From the NCBI GenBank assembly GCA_037200845.1, contig JBBCGQ010000001.1, positions 868,001-932,000 of the forward strand: a stretch of DNA of 64,000 bases. The letters are read 5' to 3'. A program made the position numbers and the translations under genes. Each line of letters starts with the position of its first letter. Position 1 is the stretch's first letter. Below, in pieces: positions 1 through 8,813 of this stretch. The stretch comes from Bauldia sp. Its GTDB lineage: Bacteria > Pseudomonadota > Alphaproteobacteria > Rhizobiales > Kaistiaceae. A model generated the notes under the pieces. That model ran no database searches and had not been told where the DNA came from. It was given only the letters and a program-made list of their open reading frames with translations.

Positions 1-1
1 C

Positions 2-589
2 AAGCTCACGTTGATGCGCGACAAGGGCACGCCGACGGTGCAGTTCCGCCAGTTGCTGCGCGAGATCGCGCTCCTCCTCACCTACGAGGTGACGCGCGAC
101 CTGCCGCTGACCACCAAGCGCATCGAGACGCCGGTCGCCGCGATGGACGCGCCGATCCTGCAGGGCAAGAAGCCGGTGTATGCCTCGATCCTGCGCGCCG
201 GCAACGGCCTGCTGGAAGGCATGCTCGACCTCGTGCCTTCGGCCCGCGTCGCCCACATCGGCATCTACCGCAACCCGCAGACGCTCGAGCCGGTCGAGTA
301 TTACTTCAAGGCGCCCGAGGATCTCGCCGATCGCCTGGTCATCGTCGTCGACCCGATGCTGGCCACCGCCAACTCCGCATCGGCCGCCATCGAGAAGCTC
401 AAGCAGCGCGGCGCCAAGGACATCCGCTTCGTCTGCCTGCTCGCCGCGCCGGAGGGCATCGCCCGCCTGCAGAAGGCGCACCCAGACGTGCCGATCTACA
501 CCGCCGCCATCGACCAGCGCCTCAACGACCACGGCTACATCGTCCCCGGCCTCGGCGACGCCGGCGACCGCCTCTACGGCACGAAGTAG
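2..589 (+). CDS. upp: Uracil phosphoribosyltransferase (5' partial)
   Basis: Converts uracil and PRPP to UMP in pyrimidine salvage, in the cytoplasm. The frame is open from the first bases (K-L-T-L-M-R-D) and family members usually start about 13-15 residues earlier, so the true start lies outside the window; an internal ATG at 14 is not the start. Visible family features are the [12 protein letters not shown] region, the [13 protein letters not shown] segment, the PRPP loop around [12 protein letters not shown], and the C-terminal [11 protein letters not shown]. The length is otherwise normal for Upp (about 209 aa complete). A family A palindromic repeat follows the stop by about 24 bases and may act as its terminator. 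Identification is secure. Confidence 0.95.
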   Translation, partial: KLTLMRDKGTPTVQFRQLLREIALLLTYEVTRDLPLTTKRIETPVAAMDAPILQGKKPVYASILRAGNGLLEGMLDLVPSARVAHIGIYRNPQTLEPVEYYFKAPEDLADRLVIVVDPMLATANSASAAIEKLKQRGAKDIRFVCLLAAPEGIARLQKAHPDVPIYTAAIDQRLNDHGYIVPGLGDAGDRLYGTK

Positions 590-612
590 GAGCGCCGCCG
601 CCGCAACGGGTC

Positions 613-668
613 GAACCCTCCCCTTGCGGGAGGGTCAAAACCGCGCCGGCGGTTTTGGGGAGGGGTGC
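613..668. repeat. Family A palindromic repeat, copy 1
   Basis: Two nested inverted repeats: ccctccc-ttgc-gggaggg followed by caaaaccgc-nnn-gcggttttg, closed by ggaggggtg that could also pair with the first arm. Near-identical copies occur at least seven more times in this window, almost always just after a stop codon, so a terminator or mRNA 3'-end role is plausible. Seen directly; function inferred. Confidence 0.85.
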
Positions 669-723
669 CTTCCCAACCTCGGCACCCCGCCGTAAGAACA
701 AGAAAATAGACGGGGAACTACCG

Positions 724-1494
724 ATGAAACCGAAATTCGGCGCCATCTACCCAAGCCTGAAGGGCCGCACGGTGCTGGTCACCGGCGGCGGCTCCGGCAT
801 CGGCGAATCCGTCGTGGAGCATTTCGCCGCGCAGGGGTCGAAGGTCGGCTTCCTCGACATTGCCGATAAGCCGTCGCAGGCCTTGGCCGCGCGCCTGAAG
901 AAGAAGCACCGGACGGTCCACTTCGAGCACTGCGACCTCACTGACATCGCCGCGCTGAAAGTCGCGATCGCGAACGTGCGCAAGGCGCTCGGCCCCGTCA
1001 CCATCCTGGTCAACAACGCCGCCCACGACGAGCGTCACGCGCTCGCCGATGTCACGCCCGAATATTTCGACAACCGCATCGCCGTGAACCTCAAGCATCA
1101 GTTGTTTGCAATTCAGCAGGTGGTGCCCGACATGCAGAAGGCCGGCGGCGGCGCGATCGTCAACATGAGCTCCGGCTCGTGGATGGTCGGCAGCCAGAAC
1201 ATGCCGGTCTACGTCGCCTCCAAGATCGCCTCCTACGGCCTGGTCCGCGGCCTCGCGCGCGATCTCGGCCGCCAGAACATCCGCATCAACGCGATCTCGC
1301 CCGGCTGGATCATGACCAAGCGCCAGAAGGAATTGTGGGTGACGCCCGACGCGCTGGAACAACTGATGAAGGACCAGTCCCTCCAGCGCACGCTCGACCC
1401 GGCCGAGATCGCGCGCGCTGTCCTCTTCTTCGCCTCCGACGAATCCTCCGCCGCCACCAACCAGAACTTCGTCTTCGACGGCGGCTGGGTGTAG
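724..1494 (+). CDS. Short-chain dehydrogenase/reductase (SDR)
   Basis: NAD(P)-dependent oxidoreductase of the classical SDR family, 256 aa. The cofactor loop TGGGSGIG is at residues 20-27, the NNA motif near 99-101, and the catalytic Ser150, Tyr163 and Lys167 (YVASK) are all present, followed by the usual PGW segment. The ATG at 724 is preferred over upstream starts because family members begin a few residues before the Rossmann strand; the upstream frame runs through the repeat. The substrate cannot be read from the sequence; a sugar or sugar-acid is only a guess. It stands alone between two family A repeats. Confidence 0.85.
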   Translation: MKPKFGAIYPSLKGRTVLVTGGGSGIGESVVEHFAAQGSKVGFLDIADKPSQALAARLKKKHRTVHFEHCDLTDIAALKVAIANVRKALGPVTILVNNAAHDERHALADVTPEYFDNRIAVNLKHQLFAIQQVVPDMQKAGGGAIVNMSSGSWMVGSQNMPVYVASKIASYGLVRGLARDLGRQNIRINAISPGWIMTKRQKELWVTPDALEQLMKDQSLQRTLDPAEIARAVLFFASDESSAATNQNFVFDGGWV

Positions 1495-1530
1495 CCGGAG
1501 TTTGCAGAAGCACGATGTTCCGGCAAGGAT

Positions 1531-1654
1531 GAACCCTCCCCTTGCGGGAGGGTCAAACCGCCAAAGGCGGTTTGGGGAGGGGTGTCTCTCCTCCGCATCA
1601 AACCGAGCAGCCACGCACTAACGCCGCGACCGCCAAAGGCGGGGAGGGGGTGTC
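1531..1654. repeat. Family A palindromic repeat, copy 2 plus partial copy
   Basis: A full copy at 1531-1584 (stem ccgccaaaggcgg in place of aaaccgc..gcggttt) is followed at 1630-1654 by a fragment of the same element (cgccaaaggcggggaggggg). It sits directly downstream of the SDR stop. The remainder of the 287-bp gap shows no gene. Confidence 0.8.
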
Positions 1655-1781
1655 TCTCATCCCCTCCGGCGCACGCATCTCTCATCCGCACGCTGGCATC
1701 TCAACCTCCCGCTAACCAACCCGCCAGAACGCCGCCCTCCGGGAGCACGCCGTTAGGCACCCTTGCGGCAGAAAACACCCC

Positions 1782-2282
1782 ATGCAGCAGCGTTTCCTCG
1801 CCATCTCCGCCGCAATCGTGTTTGCGGCCGTCGCGCTCCCCTATGTCCTGCCGGGCGTCGTCTCGTCGCTGACCGCGGAAGCCGATCTCGTCGCCAACGG
1901 CCCGGAAGAGCCGCGCACCGTCACCATCGGCGCCGACGACAAGGGCCACTTCGCCACCGAGGCGGCCATCGACGGCCGCACGCTGGCGATGGTGGTCGAC
2001 ACCGGCGCCACCAAGGTGGTGCTGTCGGAGAAGGCCGCCCGCGACCTCGGCATCGAGCCGCGCCCCGGCGACTACATCGCCCGCGTCCAGACGGCGAACG
2101 GCATCATTCCCGCGGCGCCCGTGTCGCTCGGCGTGCTCAGCGTCGGCAACGTCGCCGTCCAGGATGTCGCGGCCGTCGTCGTAAAAGGCGATGCGCTGGA
2201 ACTGAATCTGCTCGGTATGAGTTTCCTCAGTCGACTGACGAAATTCGAGGCCGGCGACGGGCAGCTCGTCCTCGTTCAATAG
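1782..2282 (+). CDS. Retropepsin-like clan AA aspartic protease
   Basis: A 166-aa protein with an N-terminal hydrophobic segment (about residues 7-28) that acts as a signal anchor, followed by a single aspartic-protease lobe. The active-site motif VVDTGATK carries Asp73. The later hydrophobic-hydrophobic-Gly element, L-L-G-M-S-F-L (around 145-151), is also typical of the TIGR02281-type retropepsin-like family common in alphaproteobacteria. Such proteins work as homodimers and face the periplasm. The physiological target is unknown. It lies 84 bp upstream of the phosphomutase gene on the same strand, so the two might be co-transcribed. Confidence 0.85.
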   Translation: MQQRFLAISAAIVFAAVALPYVLPGVVSSLTAEADLVANGPEEPRTVTIGADDKGHFATEAAIDGRTLAMVVDTGATKVVLSEKAARDLGIEPRPGDYIARVQTANGIIPAAPVSLGVLSVGNVAVQDVAAVVVKGDALELNLLGMSFLSRLTKFEAGDGQLVLVQ

Positions 2283-2366
2283 TTTCGCCCAATATTTCTT
2301 GCCACGACGCGCCCCTCCGGTTTGAGTGGCGCGCCCGCCGGCGTTGAACCAAGGACCGCGCACCGC

Positions 2367-3890
2367 ATGCTGCCGAAGCCCGTCGCCGCACTCACCCCCA
2401 ACACCTTCGCCTACGAGACGACGCCGCTGGTCAAGCCGACCGGCTTCCGCGAATACGACGCGCGCTGGTGGTTCGGCGTGCCCGGCTCGCCGAAGGCGCC
2501 GGAGCTCAACCTGATGGGTGCCACCGCCATCGGCATGGGGCTGGGCACGCTGCTCGGCGAAATGGGCGTCCACCGCGACATCGTCGTCGGCCACGACTAC
2601 CGCGCCTATTCCCAGTCGATAAAGCTGGCGCTCGTCGCCGGCCTGGTCGCCTCCGGCTGCCGCGTCCGCGACATCGGCCTCGCCGTCACGCCGATGGCCT
2701 ATTTCGCCCAGTTCGAGCTGGGCGTGCCGGCCGTCGCCATGGTCACCGCCTCGCACAACGAGAACGGCTGGACCGGCGTCAAGATGGGCGCCGAGCGCCC
2801 GCTCACCTTCGGCCCCGACGAGATGACGCGCCTGAAGGACATCGTGCTCTCCGCGACGTTCAACCAGAAGGACGGCGGCACCTACGAGTTCATCGACAAT
2901 TTCGCCGCCCGCTACATGGCCTCGTTCGGCGACAGGCCGCGCTGGAAGCGCAAGATGAAGGTCGTCGTCGCCTGCGGCAACGGCACCGCCGGCGCCTTCG
3001 CCCCCACGGTGCTGGCCGCACTCGGCGCCAACGTAGTCCCCCTCGATGTCGAGCTCGACTACAACTTCCCGCGCTACAATCCCAACCCGGAAGACATGGA
3101 GATGCTCCATGCCATCAGCAAGGCGGTGAAGGAGAGCGGCGCCGATCTCGGTCTCGGCTTCGACGGCGACGGCGATCGCTGCGGCGCCATCGACAACAAC
3201 GGCGACGAGATCTTCGCCGACAAGGTCGGCGTCATGCTGGCGCGCGACCTCTCCGCCGTGCACCCGAATTCCACCTTCGTCGTCGACGTGAAGTCGACCG
3301 GCCTCTACGCCACCGATCCGGTGCTGAAGCAGAACGGCGCCAGGACCGACTACTGGAAGACCGGCCATTCCTACATCAAGCGCCGCGTCAACGAGCTGCA
3401 CGCGCTCGCCGGCTTCGAGAAGTCCGGCCACTATTTCTTCGCCACTCCGATCGGCCGCGGCTACGACGACGGCCTGCTCTCGGCGATCGCCATCCTCGAC
3501 ATGATGGACCGCAACCCCGGCAAGTCGCTCGCCGATCTCACCGGCGCGCTGTCCAAGACGTGGGGCTCGCCGACCATGTCGGCGACCTGCCCGGACGAGG
3601 AGAAGTACGGCGTCGCCGACGAGGTGAAGGCGAAGTTCGAGAAAATGAAATCCGCCGGCGACAAGATCGACGGCCACGCCATCGTCGATCTGATCACCGT
3701 CAACGGCGTCCGCGTCGTCACCGACGACGGCACCTGGGGCCTCGTCCGCGCCTCGTCCAACAAGCCCGAGCTGGTGGTCGTGGTCGAGAGTCCGGTGTCG
3801 GAGGCGCGCATGCGTGCTATGTTCGCGACCGTCGATAAGGCGCTCCGCGAGGGCCATCCCTCCGTCGGCGCCTACAACCAGACAGTCTAG
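2367..3890 (+). CDS. Phosphomannomutase/phosphoglucomutase
   Basis: Interconverts hexose 1- and 6-phosphates to supply sugar nucleotides for polysaccharide and LPS synthesis. At 507 aa it has the length of the AlgC/ManB alpha-D-phosphohexomutase group. The phosphoserine loop is TASHNENGWTGVK (Ser near 129), the metal-binding loop GFDGDGDRCG is near 265-274, and the sugar-binding EKSGHYFF is near 350-357. The C-terminal phosphate-binding R-A-S-S-N-K-P-E is present. ATG 2367 is chosen over the upstream TTG at 2322; AAGGA lies 11 bases before it. Specificity for mannose versus glucose cannot be decided from sequence. Confidence 0.9.
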   Translation: MLPKPVAALTPNTFAYETTPLVKPTGFREYDARWWFGVPGSPKAPELNLMGATAIGMGLGTLLGEMGVHRDIVVGHDYRAYSQSIKLALVAGLVASGCRVRDIGLAVTPMAYFAQFELGVPAVAMVTASHNENGWTGVKMGAERPLTFGPDEMTRLKDIVLSATFNQKDGGTYEFIDNFAARYMASFGDRPRWKRKMKVVVACGNGTAGAFAPTVLAALGANVVPLDVELDYNFPRYNPNPEDMEMLHAISKAVKESGADLGLGFDGDGDRCGAIDNNGDEIFADKVGVMLARDLSAVHPNSTFVVDVKSTGLYATDPVLKQNGARTDYWKTGHSYIKRRVNELHALAGFEKSGHYFFATPIGRGYDDGLLSAIAILDMMDRNPGKSLADLTGALSKTWGSPTMSATCPDEEKYGVADEVKAKFEKMKSAGDKIDGHAIVDLITVNGVRVVTDDGTWGLVRASSNKPELVVVVESPVSEARMRAMFATVDKALREGHPSVGAYNQTV

Positions 3891-3937
3891 CGAACACACG
3901 GATTCCGGGCGTTTCTAGCCATTTATGCGGACTATCG

Positions 3938-3955
3938 TTCACGCGCGCGTGAACG
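3938..3955. promoter_or_regulatory. Perfect inverted repeat upstream of galM
   Basis: The 18-bp palindrome gttcacgcgcgcgtgaac lies about 42 bases before the galM start. Its position and symmetry suit a dimeric repressor site. No regulator gene is adjacent. The binding protein is unknown. Confidence 0.4.
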
Positions 3956-3996
3956 GTAGACTGAAATTCCACTGATTCCAGTGGAGGGGGCTTCGC

Positions 3997-5007
3997 ATGG
4001 AGTCGCGCCTATTCGGGCGGCTGCCGGACGGCACTGAAGTCCGCGAAGTCACCATCGCCGCGGCCGACCTGACGGTCAGTGTTTTGACCGTCGGCGCCGT
4101 CATTCGCGATATCCGCCTCGCCGGCGTCGGCCATCCCCTCGTGCTGGGCTTCGACCGTGCCGAGGATTACGTCCTCCATTCGCCCCACGTCGGCGCCGTC
4201 GCCGGCCGCTCCGCCAACCGCATCGCCAAGGGCCGCTTCGCCATCGACGGCCGCCCGTACCAGGTGTCGCTGAACGAGAAGGGCAAGCAGCACCTGCACG
4301 GCGGCTTCGTCGGCTTCGGCATGCGCAACTGGACGCTGGTCGCGAGCGACGCGGCGAGCGTGACGCTCCGCATCGTCAGCCCGGACGGCGAGGAGGGCTA
4401 CCCCGGACGTGTCGAGGCGACGGTGCGCTACTCGGTCGAGGCCGGCAACGTCCTCCGCATGGAGGCGACGGCCACCACCGACGCGCCGACGCTGGTCAAC
4501 CTCGCCCAGCATTCGTACTTCAACCTCGACGATTCGCCGGACATCCTCGATCACACGATCCAGATCCTCGCCGACTCCTACACGCCGACCGACGCCGATC
4601 TGATCCCGACCGGCGAGGTTCTCGCCGTTGCCGGTTCCAATTTCGATTTCCGCGCCCCGCATACGATCCGGCGCATGCGCGGCACCGATCGCATCGCGTT
4701 CGACAAGAACTACGTCGTCGGCCGCCAGCGCTCTGCCACGCCGCGCGAGCAGGCGCGCCTCTCGTCGCCGAAGAGCGGCGTCACCTTGTCGGTCGCCTCG
4801 ACCGAACCGGGCCTCCAGTTCTACGACGGCATGTCGATGAACATCCCGGTCCCCGGCCTCGGCGGCCGCCGCTATAAGGTCAACGGCGGCGTCTGCCTCG
4901 AGCCGCAACTCTTCCCCGACGCCCCCAACCACCCCGGCTTCCCGACCTCGATCCTCCGCCCGGGCGAAACCTACCGCCAGATCACCACCTTCACCTTCGC
5001 GCGCTAG
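3997..5007 (+). CDS. galM: Aldose 1-epimerase (galactose mutarotase)
   Basis: Catalyses alpha/beta interconversion of aldoses such as galactose and glucose. The 336-aa protein shows the galactose-mutarotase beta-sandwich signatures: NRI near 80, HLHGG near 98-102 with the first catalytic His, QHSYFNL near 170-176 with the second His, and CLEPQ near 300-304 with the catalytic Glu. GGAGG sits about 11 bases before the ATG. It follows the phosphohexomutase by about 100 bp, a plausible sugar-metabolism pairing. Immediately upstream (about 3938-3953) there is a short inverted repeat, gttcacgcgcgcgtgaac, that could be an operator. Confidence 0.9.
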   Translation: MESRLFGRLPDGTEVREVTIAAADLTVSVLTVGAVIRDIRLAGVGHPLVLGFDRAEDYVLHSPHVGAVAGRSANRIAKGRFAIDGRPYQVSLNEKGKQHLHGGFVGFGMRNWTLVASDAASVTLRIVSPDGEEGYPGRVEATVRYSVEAGNVLRMEATATTDAPTLVNLAQHSYFNLDDSPDILDHTIQILADSYTPTDADLIPTGEVLAVAGSNFDFRAPHTIRRMRGTDRIAFDKNYVVGRQRSATPREQARLSSPKSGVTLSVASTEPGLQFYDGMSMNIPVPGLGGRRYKVNGGVCLEPQLFPDAPNHPGFPTSILRPGETYRQITTFTFAR

Positions 5008-5040
5008 CGCAGCTTGTCGGAGCGAGGCGCTTCAACAAGC

Positions 5041-5621
5041 CGAACCCTCCCGCAAGGGGAGGGCTCAGCCGGGCTGCACGACCCGCACTCCACTTTGTTG
5101 AACCCTCCCCTTGTGGGAGGGTCAAAACGCCTTCGGCGTTTTGGGGAGGGGTGTGCCTCCTCCGCGCACCGCTGAGACCTCAGAGCCCGCCGAAGCACAC
5201 CCCTCCCCAAAACCACCGCGCGGTTTGGCCCTCCCAGGGGGAAGGCGGCTGCAAGACCCGGACTCCACTTTGTTGAACCCTCCCCTTGCGGGAGGGTCAA
5301 AACGCCGAAGGCGTTTTGGGGAGGGGTGTGCCTCCCCCGCACATCGCTGAGACATTAACGCCGCCGAAGCACACCCCTCCCCAAAACCGCTGTGCGGTTT
5401 TGGCTCTCCCACAAGGGGAGGGCTCAGCCGGGCTGCACGACCGACACTCCACTTGTTGAACCCTCCCCTTGCGGGAGGGTCAAAACGCCAAAGGCGTTTT
5501 GGGGAGGGGTCTGCCTCCTCCGCACACCGCTGAGACATCAGAGCCCGCCGAGACACACCCCTCCCCAAAACCGCGAAGTGCGGTTTTGGCCCTCCCGCAA
5601 GGGGAGGGCTCAAGCGGAGTT
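5041..5621. repeat. Tandem block of ~180-bp composite units built from family A repeats
   Basis: This 580-bp stretch between galM and the PhnD-like gene alternates forward and reverse copies of the family A palindrome. Forward copies lie near 5100-5151, 5275-5328 and 5458-5508, and reverse copies near 5041-5063, 5190-5240, 5372-5425 and 5554-5607. The spacers are themselves conserved (ccgcacaccgctgagacatc; cactccactttgttgaaccc), so the true unit is about 175-183 bp and is repeated about three times. There is no credible gene in the interval. Confidence 0.9.
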
Positions 5622-5652
5622 TGCCGCCGCCCTTGCACCCCAAACCACGCCG

Positions 5653-6609
5653 ATGCGTAATATCCCCATGCCGCGGCGCCTCCTCCCAGCAATGATTCTG
5701 GCAATGACTATCGCGGCCACCGCCGCCAACGCCGACTGGCGCGAGGACGTGAAGGTCCTGCGCGTCGGCATCCTCACCGCGGAAACCCCCGGCGCCGACA
5801 TCGCGCGCCTCGAGCCGTTCCGCGCCTATCTCGCCGACAGGATCGCGCTGCCGGTGGAACTCGTCCCCGCCACGTCGATGGCTACCCTGATCGAGGCCGA
5901 GACCAGCGGCCGCGTGCAGTACGCGATCTTCTCCGCCAGCGCCTATGCCGCGGCTTCCGAGATCTGCCAATGCGTCGAGCCGCTGGCGCTGCCCGCCGCG
6001 ATGGATGGCTCGCGCGGCTTCCACGCCATCCTGCTCGCCCGCGCCGATAGCCCGATGCAGAAACTCGAGGATACCGATGGCGCCCGCCTGGCGCTCGGCG
6101 CCTCCGATTCGGTCGCCGGCCGGCTCGTGCCGCTGAAGGCCTTCGCCGCCGCCGGCATCGATCCGGCGTCGCACTTCGCCGCCCTCTACGAATCGCCCGG
6201 TCCGGTCGACGCCATCCGCGCGCTGCTCGACGGCCGCGCCGATCTGGCGCTCGCCTGGTCGAGCCTCGCCGGAGACGCCGCCACCGGCTACTCGTTCGGC
6301 CCGCTGGCCACCATGGTCGCCGCCGGCGCGCTGTCGATGGATCAGGTGCGCATCCTCTGGCAATCGCCGCTGATCCCGTTCGGCCCGCATGCGGTGAGGA
6401 CCGACATGCCCGCCGAGGAAAAGACCGCGCTCCGCGATGCGCTGACCGCGATGGGGGCAGAGGCGCCCGATATACTCGACGCGGTCGATCGCTCGGCCTA
6501 TGGCGGCGGTGGATTTGTCGCGGCGACCGCGGAAGATTACGCGCCGCTGGCGGCGCTGGTCGCGCCTTTGCCCGCCGCGCCGCCTACGACGCCGGCGGTG
6601 GCCCGCTGA
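5653..6609 (+). CDS. PhnD-like phosphate/phosphonate ABC substrate-binding protein
   Basis: A 318-aa periplasmic binding protein with a signal peptide (positive start, hydrophobic core, probable cleavage after A-N-A near residue 29). The mature part has the family pattern: LRVGILTAE at the start, an early P-F-R-A-Y-L-A-D segment, YAIFSASAY, and RADLALAW. ATG 5653 is chosen because it gives a complete signal peptide; upstream starts read through repeats. No ABC permease or ATPase adjoins it, so it is an orphan binding protein and its ligand is unknown. Its 3' end overlaps the convergent TadG-like gene by 26 bp. Confidence 0.75.
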   Translation: MRNIPMPRRLLPAMILAMTIAATAANADWREDVKVLRVGILTAETPGADIARLEPFRAYLADRIALPVELVPATSMATLIEAETSGRVQYAIFSASAYAAASEICQCVEPLALPAAMDGSRGFHAILLARADSPMQKLEDTDGARLALGASDSVAGRLVPLKAFAAAGIDPASHFAALYESPGPVDAIRALLDGRADLALAWSSLAGDAATGYSFGPLATMVAAGALSMDQVRILWQSPLIPFGPHAVRTDMPAEEKTALRDALTAMGAEAPDILDAVDRSAYGGGGFVAATAEDYAPLAALVAPLPAAPPTTPAVAR

Positions 6610-7204
6610 TGCCGTTGCTGAGGCGCGGGCGCAGGTAGAACTGATCGTGCAGGTCGAAGTGGCCGGTCAGGACGTAGCCGATCGTCGGCGTGTAGTCGTA
6701 GTGCACCTCGGCCGTGATCAGGTACGTGTTCGGCGTCAGCAGCGTCTGCGGCAGGTTGGTGATGTACGTGTTCGGCTTCGCCGCCTTGGTCGTGTCGGTT
6801 TCATGCGGATCGATCGGCAGCGGCGTGTCGTTGGCATTGGCCGAGCTCCACACGACGTGCACCTTGGGCGGCGTGGCGCCGTCGATGTGATACTCGCTGA
6901 TCCTGATCTTCAGCGAGCTCGCCGAATACGGCGTCATGATCGACGACGCCGCGTTCATGATGTTAGTCATGTCGCCGGCCGAGATCGCATCCTTCGACTG
7001 CGTCACCAGATCGCTCAGCGTGCTGGTGATGTGCGTCACCTTGCGCGCGATCGTCAGGCCGTTGCCGAGTTCGTTGCAGCCGAGATAGAGCGTCAGCATC
7101 ACCGGCAGGATGAGCGCGAACTCGACCGCCGAGACGCCCTGCGCGTTGCGCCGGAAAAGCCAGAGCGGCCGCTTGAGCCGCATGATGATGCCGCCGCCTA
7201 CCAT
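6584..7204 (-). CDS. TadG/TadE-type pilus pseudopilin
   Basis: A 206-aa protein starting with a basic stretch, then RRNAQGVSAVEFALILPVML, the G-x-x-A-V-E-F-A signature of TadE-like pseudopilins followed by one transmembrane helix; the remainder is a periplasmic domain. These minor pilins assist assembly of the Flp (type IVb) pilus. The ATG at 7204 overlaps the TadE stop (ATGGTAG), indicating translational coupling; the ATG at 7183 is an alternative start. It converges on the PhnD-like gene, overlapping it by 26 bp at the 3' end. Confidence 0.8.
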   Translation of the reverse strand: MVGGGIIMRLKRPLWLFRRNAQGVSAVEFALILPVMLTLYLGCNELGNGLTIARKVTHITSTLSDLVTQSKDAISAGDMTNIMNAASSIMTPYSASSLKIRISEYHIDGATPPKVHVVWSSANANDTPLPIDPHETDTTKAAKPNTYITNLPQTLLTPNTYLITAEVHYDYTPTIGYVLTGHFDLHDQFYLRPRLSNGISGPPPAS

Positions 7205-7794
7205 GGGAAGGGCTCGTTGCGGAATGCCGCCGTGGCGACCAGCAGGTGCGTGCCGTTCGGCATGGTGGCGAGGTTGTTGCCGAGCCGGTTCACGAACACC
7301 GGCCACGAGTAGTAGGCGCGCACCAGGATGATGTCGCCGCCCTTCGTGTTGCCCAGGAAGCCCAGGTTCGTCGTGTCGAGATTGCCTTTGTCGGCCCCGC
7401 TGGCGACGGTCGGAATGCCGAGATCGATCGAGCCGAACGAGGAAAACTTCTTGAGGTCGATGCTGAGGCCGCCCGGGCAGTTGAACATCGGCGCGAGATA
7501 CACGCACATCGCCGCCTTGAACTGGTCGGAGGTCATCTCGACCTTCTGCGCCTGCCCGGTGCGCACCTGGCGGGCGACGCGCGCCAGCGTGTCCTCGAAG
7601 TAGTTCTGCGCGAAGAACGTCAGCGCCGTCTCGAGGATCGCGAACATCAGCGCGAAAAACGGCAGCGCGACGAGACTGAATTCGACCGCGGTCGCGCCGC
7701 GCGCGCTGCGGACGAATCGGCCGACGACGGCGCGCGCCGCGCTGTCGCGTGCGGCTGTGCCGAGATTCCTGAGCCTGCCGATAACGGATGCCAT
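7198..7794 (-). CDS. TadE-type pilus pseudopilin
   Basis: A 198-aa TadE-like protein. The diagnostic prepilin-like segment SARGATAVEFSLVALPFFAL lies at about residues 30-50 and forms the single transmembrane helix. The periplasmic part contains C-V-Y-L...F-N-C-P-G-G, with two cysteines that may form a disulfide, as is common in the family. ATG 7794 is chosen over the start at 7908 because the upstream 38 residues are unlike the family. It is first of the two coupled pseudopilin genes. Role: minor pilin or assembly factor of the Flp pilus. Confidence 0.82.
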   Translation of the reverse strand: MASVIGRLRNLGTAARDSAARAVVGRFVRSARGATAVEFSLVALPFFALMFAILETALTFFAQNYFEDTLARVARQVRTGQAQKVEMTSDQFKAAMCVYLAPMFNCPGGLSIDLKKFSSFGSIDLGIPTVASGADKGNLDTTNLGFLGNTKGGDIILVRAYYSWPVFVNRLGNNLATMPNGTHLLVATAAFRNEPFPW

Positions 7795-7931
7795 GGCGCG
7801 ACGGTATGGTGCGACGGGCGCGTGAATCCCACGGCCCTCCGCCACTTTTGCAGGATAAGCGTTGAGGAACGGTTGCCGCCGGCGCCGAAAGACGGCCGTG
7901 TCCGGCAACCTTTGCTTAACCAGCGGGGCGG

Positions 7932-8390
7932 CTACTTGCTGGCCGCGCCGGACGACAGCGCCGACTGCGTCTGGATCTGCGAGTTGACCGCGTCGAAGGC
8001 GGCGGCGTTATCGCCGACCGCCAGCATCGGCGAGCAGTCCGGCGAGCACGAGAAGGTCTGCCGCGAGGCGCGGCGATACACGGTCACCACCTGGTCGTTC
8101 TGCGGCGCCACCGTGATCTGCTCGTCGGCGATCGACTGGCCCTGCGCGTCGAGCACGATTAGGTTGGTCATGCCGAAGGAGTGGCCGGTGATGATCAGCG
8201 TCTGGCTGTCCTGGATGGTCGCGTCGGCGATCGCCGGGTTGCCGATGATGACGATGTCGGCCGGCCGCGAGATGCGCATCACCTTGGCCTGGTCGACGAC
8301 GACGGAGATCGGATCGGCCTTGGCCGGCAGCCCGGCGGTGGCCGCGAGCGCGGCGAGCGTCAGGCGCGAGATAAGAGACGTGCGCGGCAT
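7932..8390 (-). CDS. Pilus assembly protein, secretin N-terminal-type domain
   Basis: A 152-aa exported protein with a signal peptide ending near A-K-A (residue 25). The mature part carries the ~70-residue domain found at the N-terminus of CpaC secretins (VVVDQAKVMRISRPADIVII, then NPAIADATI, then L-I-V-L-D). CpaC here has the matching segments VIDLPRDARDILVSNPVIADAVI. It lacks the secretin pore, so it probably stabilises or partners the CpaC channel in the periplasm. GGAGG lies 8 bases before the ATG. It is the first gene of the minus-strand pseudopilin cluster, 137 bp before tadE. Confidence 0.8.
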   Translation of the reverse strand: MPRTSLISRLTLAALAATAGLPAKADPISVVVDQAKVMRISRPADIVIIGNPAIADATIQDSQTLIITGHSFGMTNLIVLDAQGQSIADEQITVAPQNDQVVTVYRRASRQTFSCSPDCSPMLAVGDNAAAFDAVNSQIQTQSALSSGAASK

Positions 8391-8813
8391 GAAGGAACCT
8401 CCGGCAGAACCTAAGGAGACGACCCGTGAGTCGAAGCGAGCCTAGCCGCGATATGGTGAACGAACGTTTAAGGGGGCCGCGGCGCGCCGGCTCGGGCGTC
8501 GCGAGCACCATCGCCCATCCGGCGATGCGCGAAACGGCAATTCTCCAGTATAGTAAAGCAAAAGTTCAAAATGCAGGTCTGAATAGAGTGTAAATTTGAC
8601 CTCGAAAGAAGAATTATCATTGCTCCTCAAGCAATTCTGAAAATTAGATAGTTGTTATAGTTAACGATTAGTAATCGTGGGGCCGAATCTGCCTCTCCGG
8701 CATTAACTAACCTTCAGGACTTTCTAGGTAGTTTCTGCGTCGGTTACGGCCGCGAAGAAAAATCCTTCGAGTACCCGAACCAGTTTGGTTCAACCTGTGT
8801 AGGAGTTCCGATC
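8391..8813. promoter_or_regulatory. AT-rich intergenic region upstream of the flp pilin gene
   Basis: This 423-bp gap separates the divergent secretin-N gene and the pilin gene. It is clearly AT-richer than its surroundings, especially 8540-8680, with TTAAC elements at 8661-8665 and 8703-8707. It presumably holds the promoters for both directions. A 62-codon minus-strand frame inside it (8442-8630) lacks any family resemblance and is not called. An AGGAG ribosome binding site for the pilin lies at 8801-8805. Confidence 0.5.

Noticed and set aside
1701-3899. A 732-codon minus-strand frame opposite the protease and phosphomutase genes
   Set aside because: Low-complexity antisense translation without family features; the plus-strand genes have intact catalytic motifs.
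5041-5621. CRISPR array
   Set aside because: The repeated units are palindromes of alternating orientation with conserved, not unique, spacers, and there are no cas genes.
8442-8630. A 62-codon minus-strand frame in the flp upstream region
   Set aside because: No ribosome site, no similarity, and it lies in the AT-rich promoter region.
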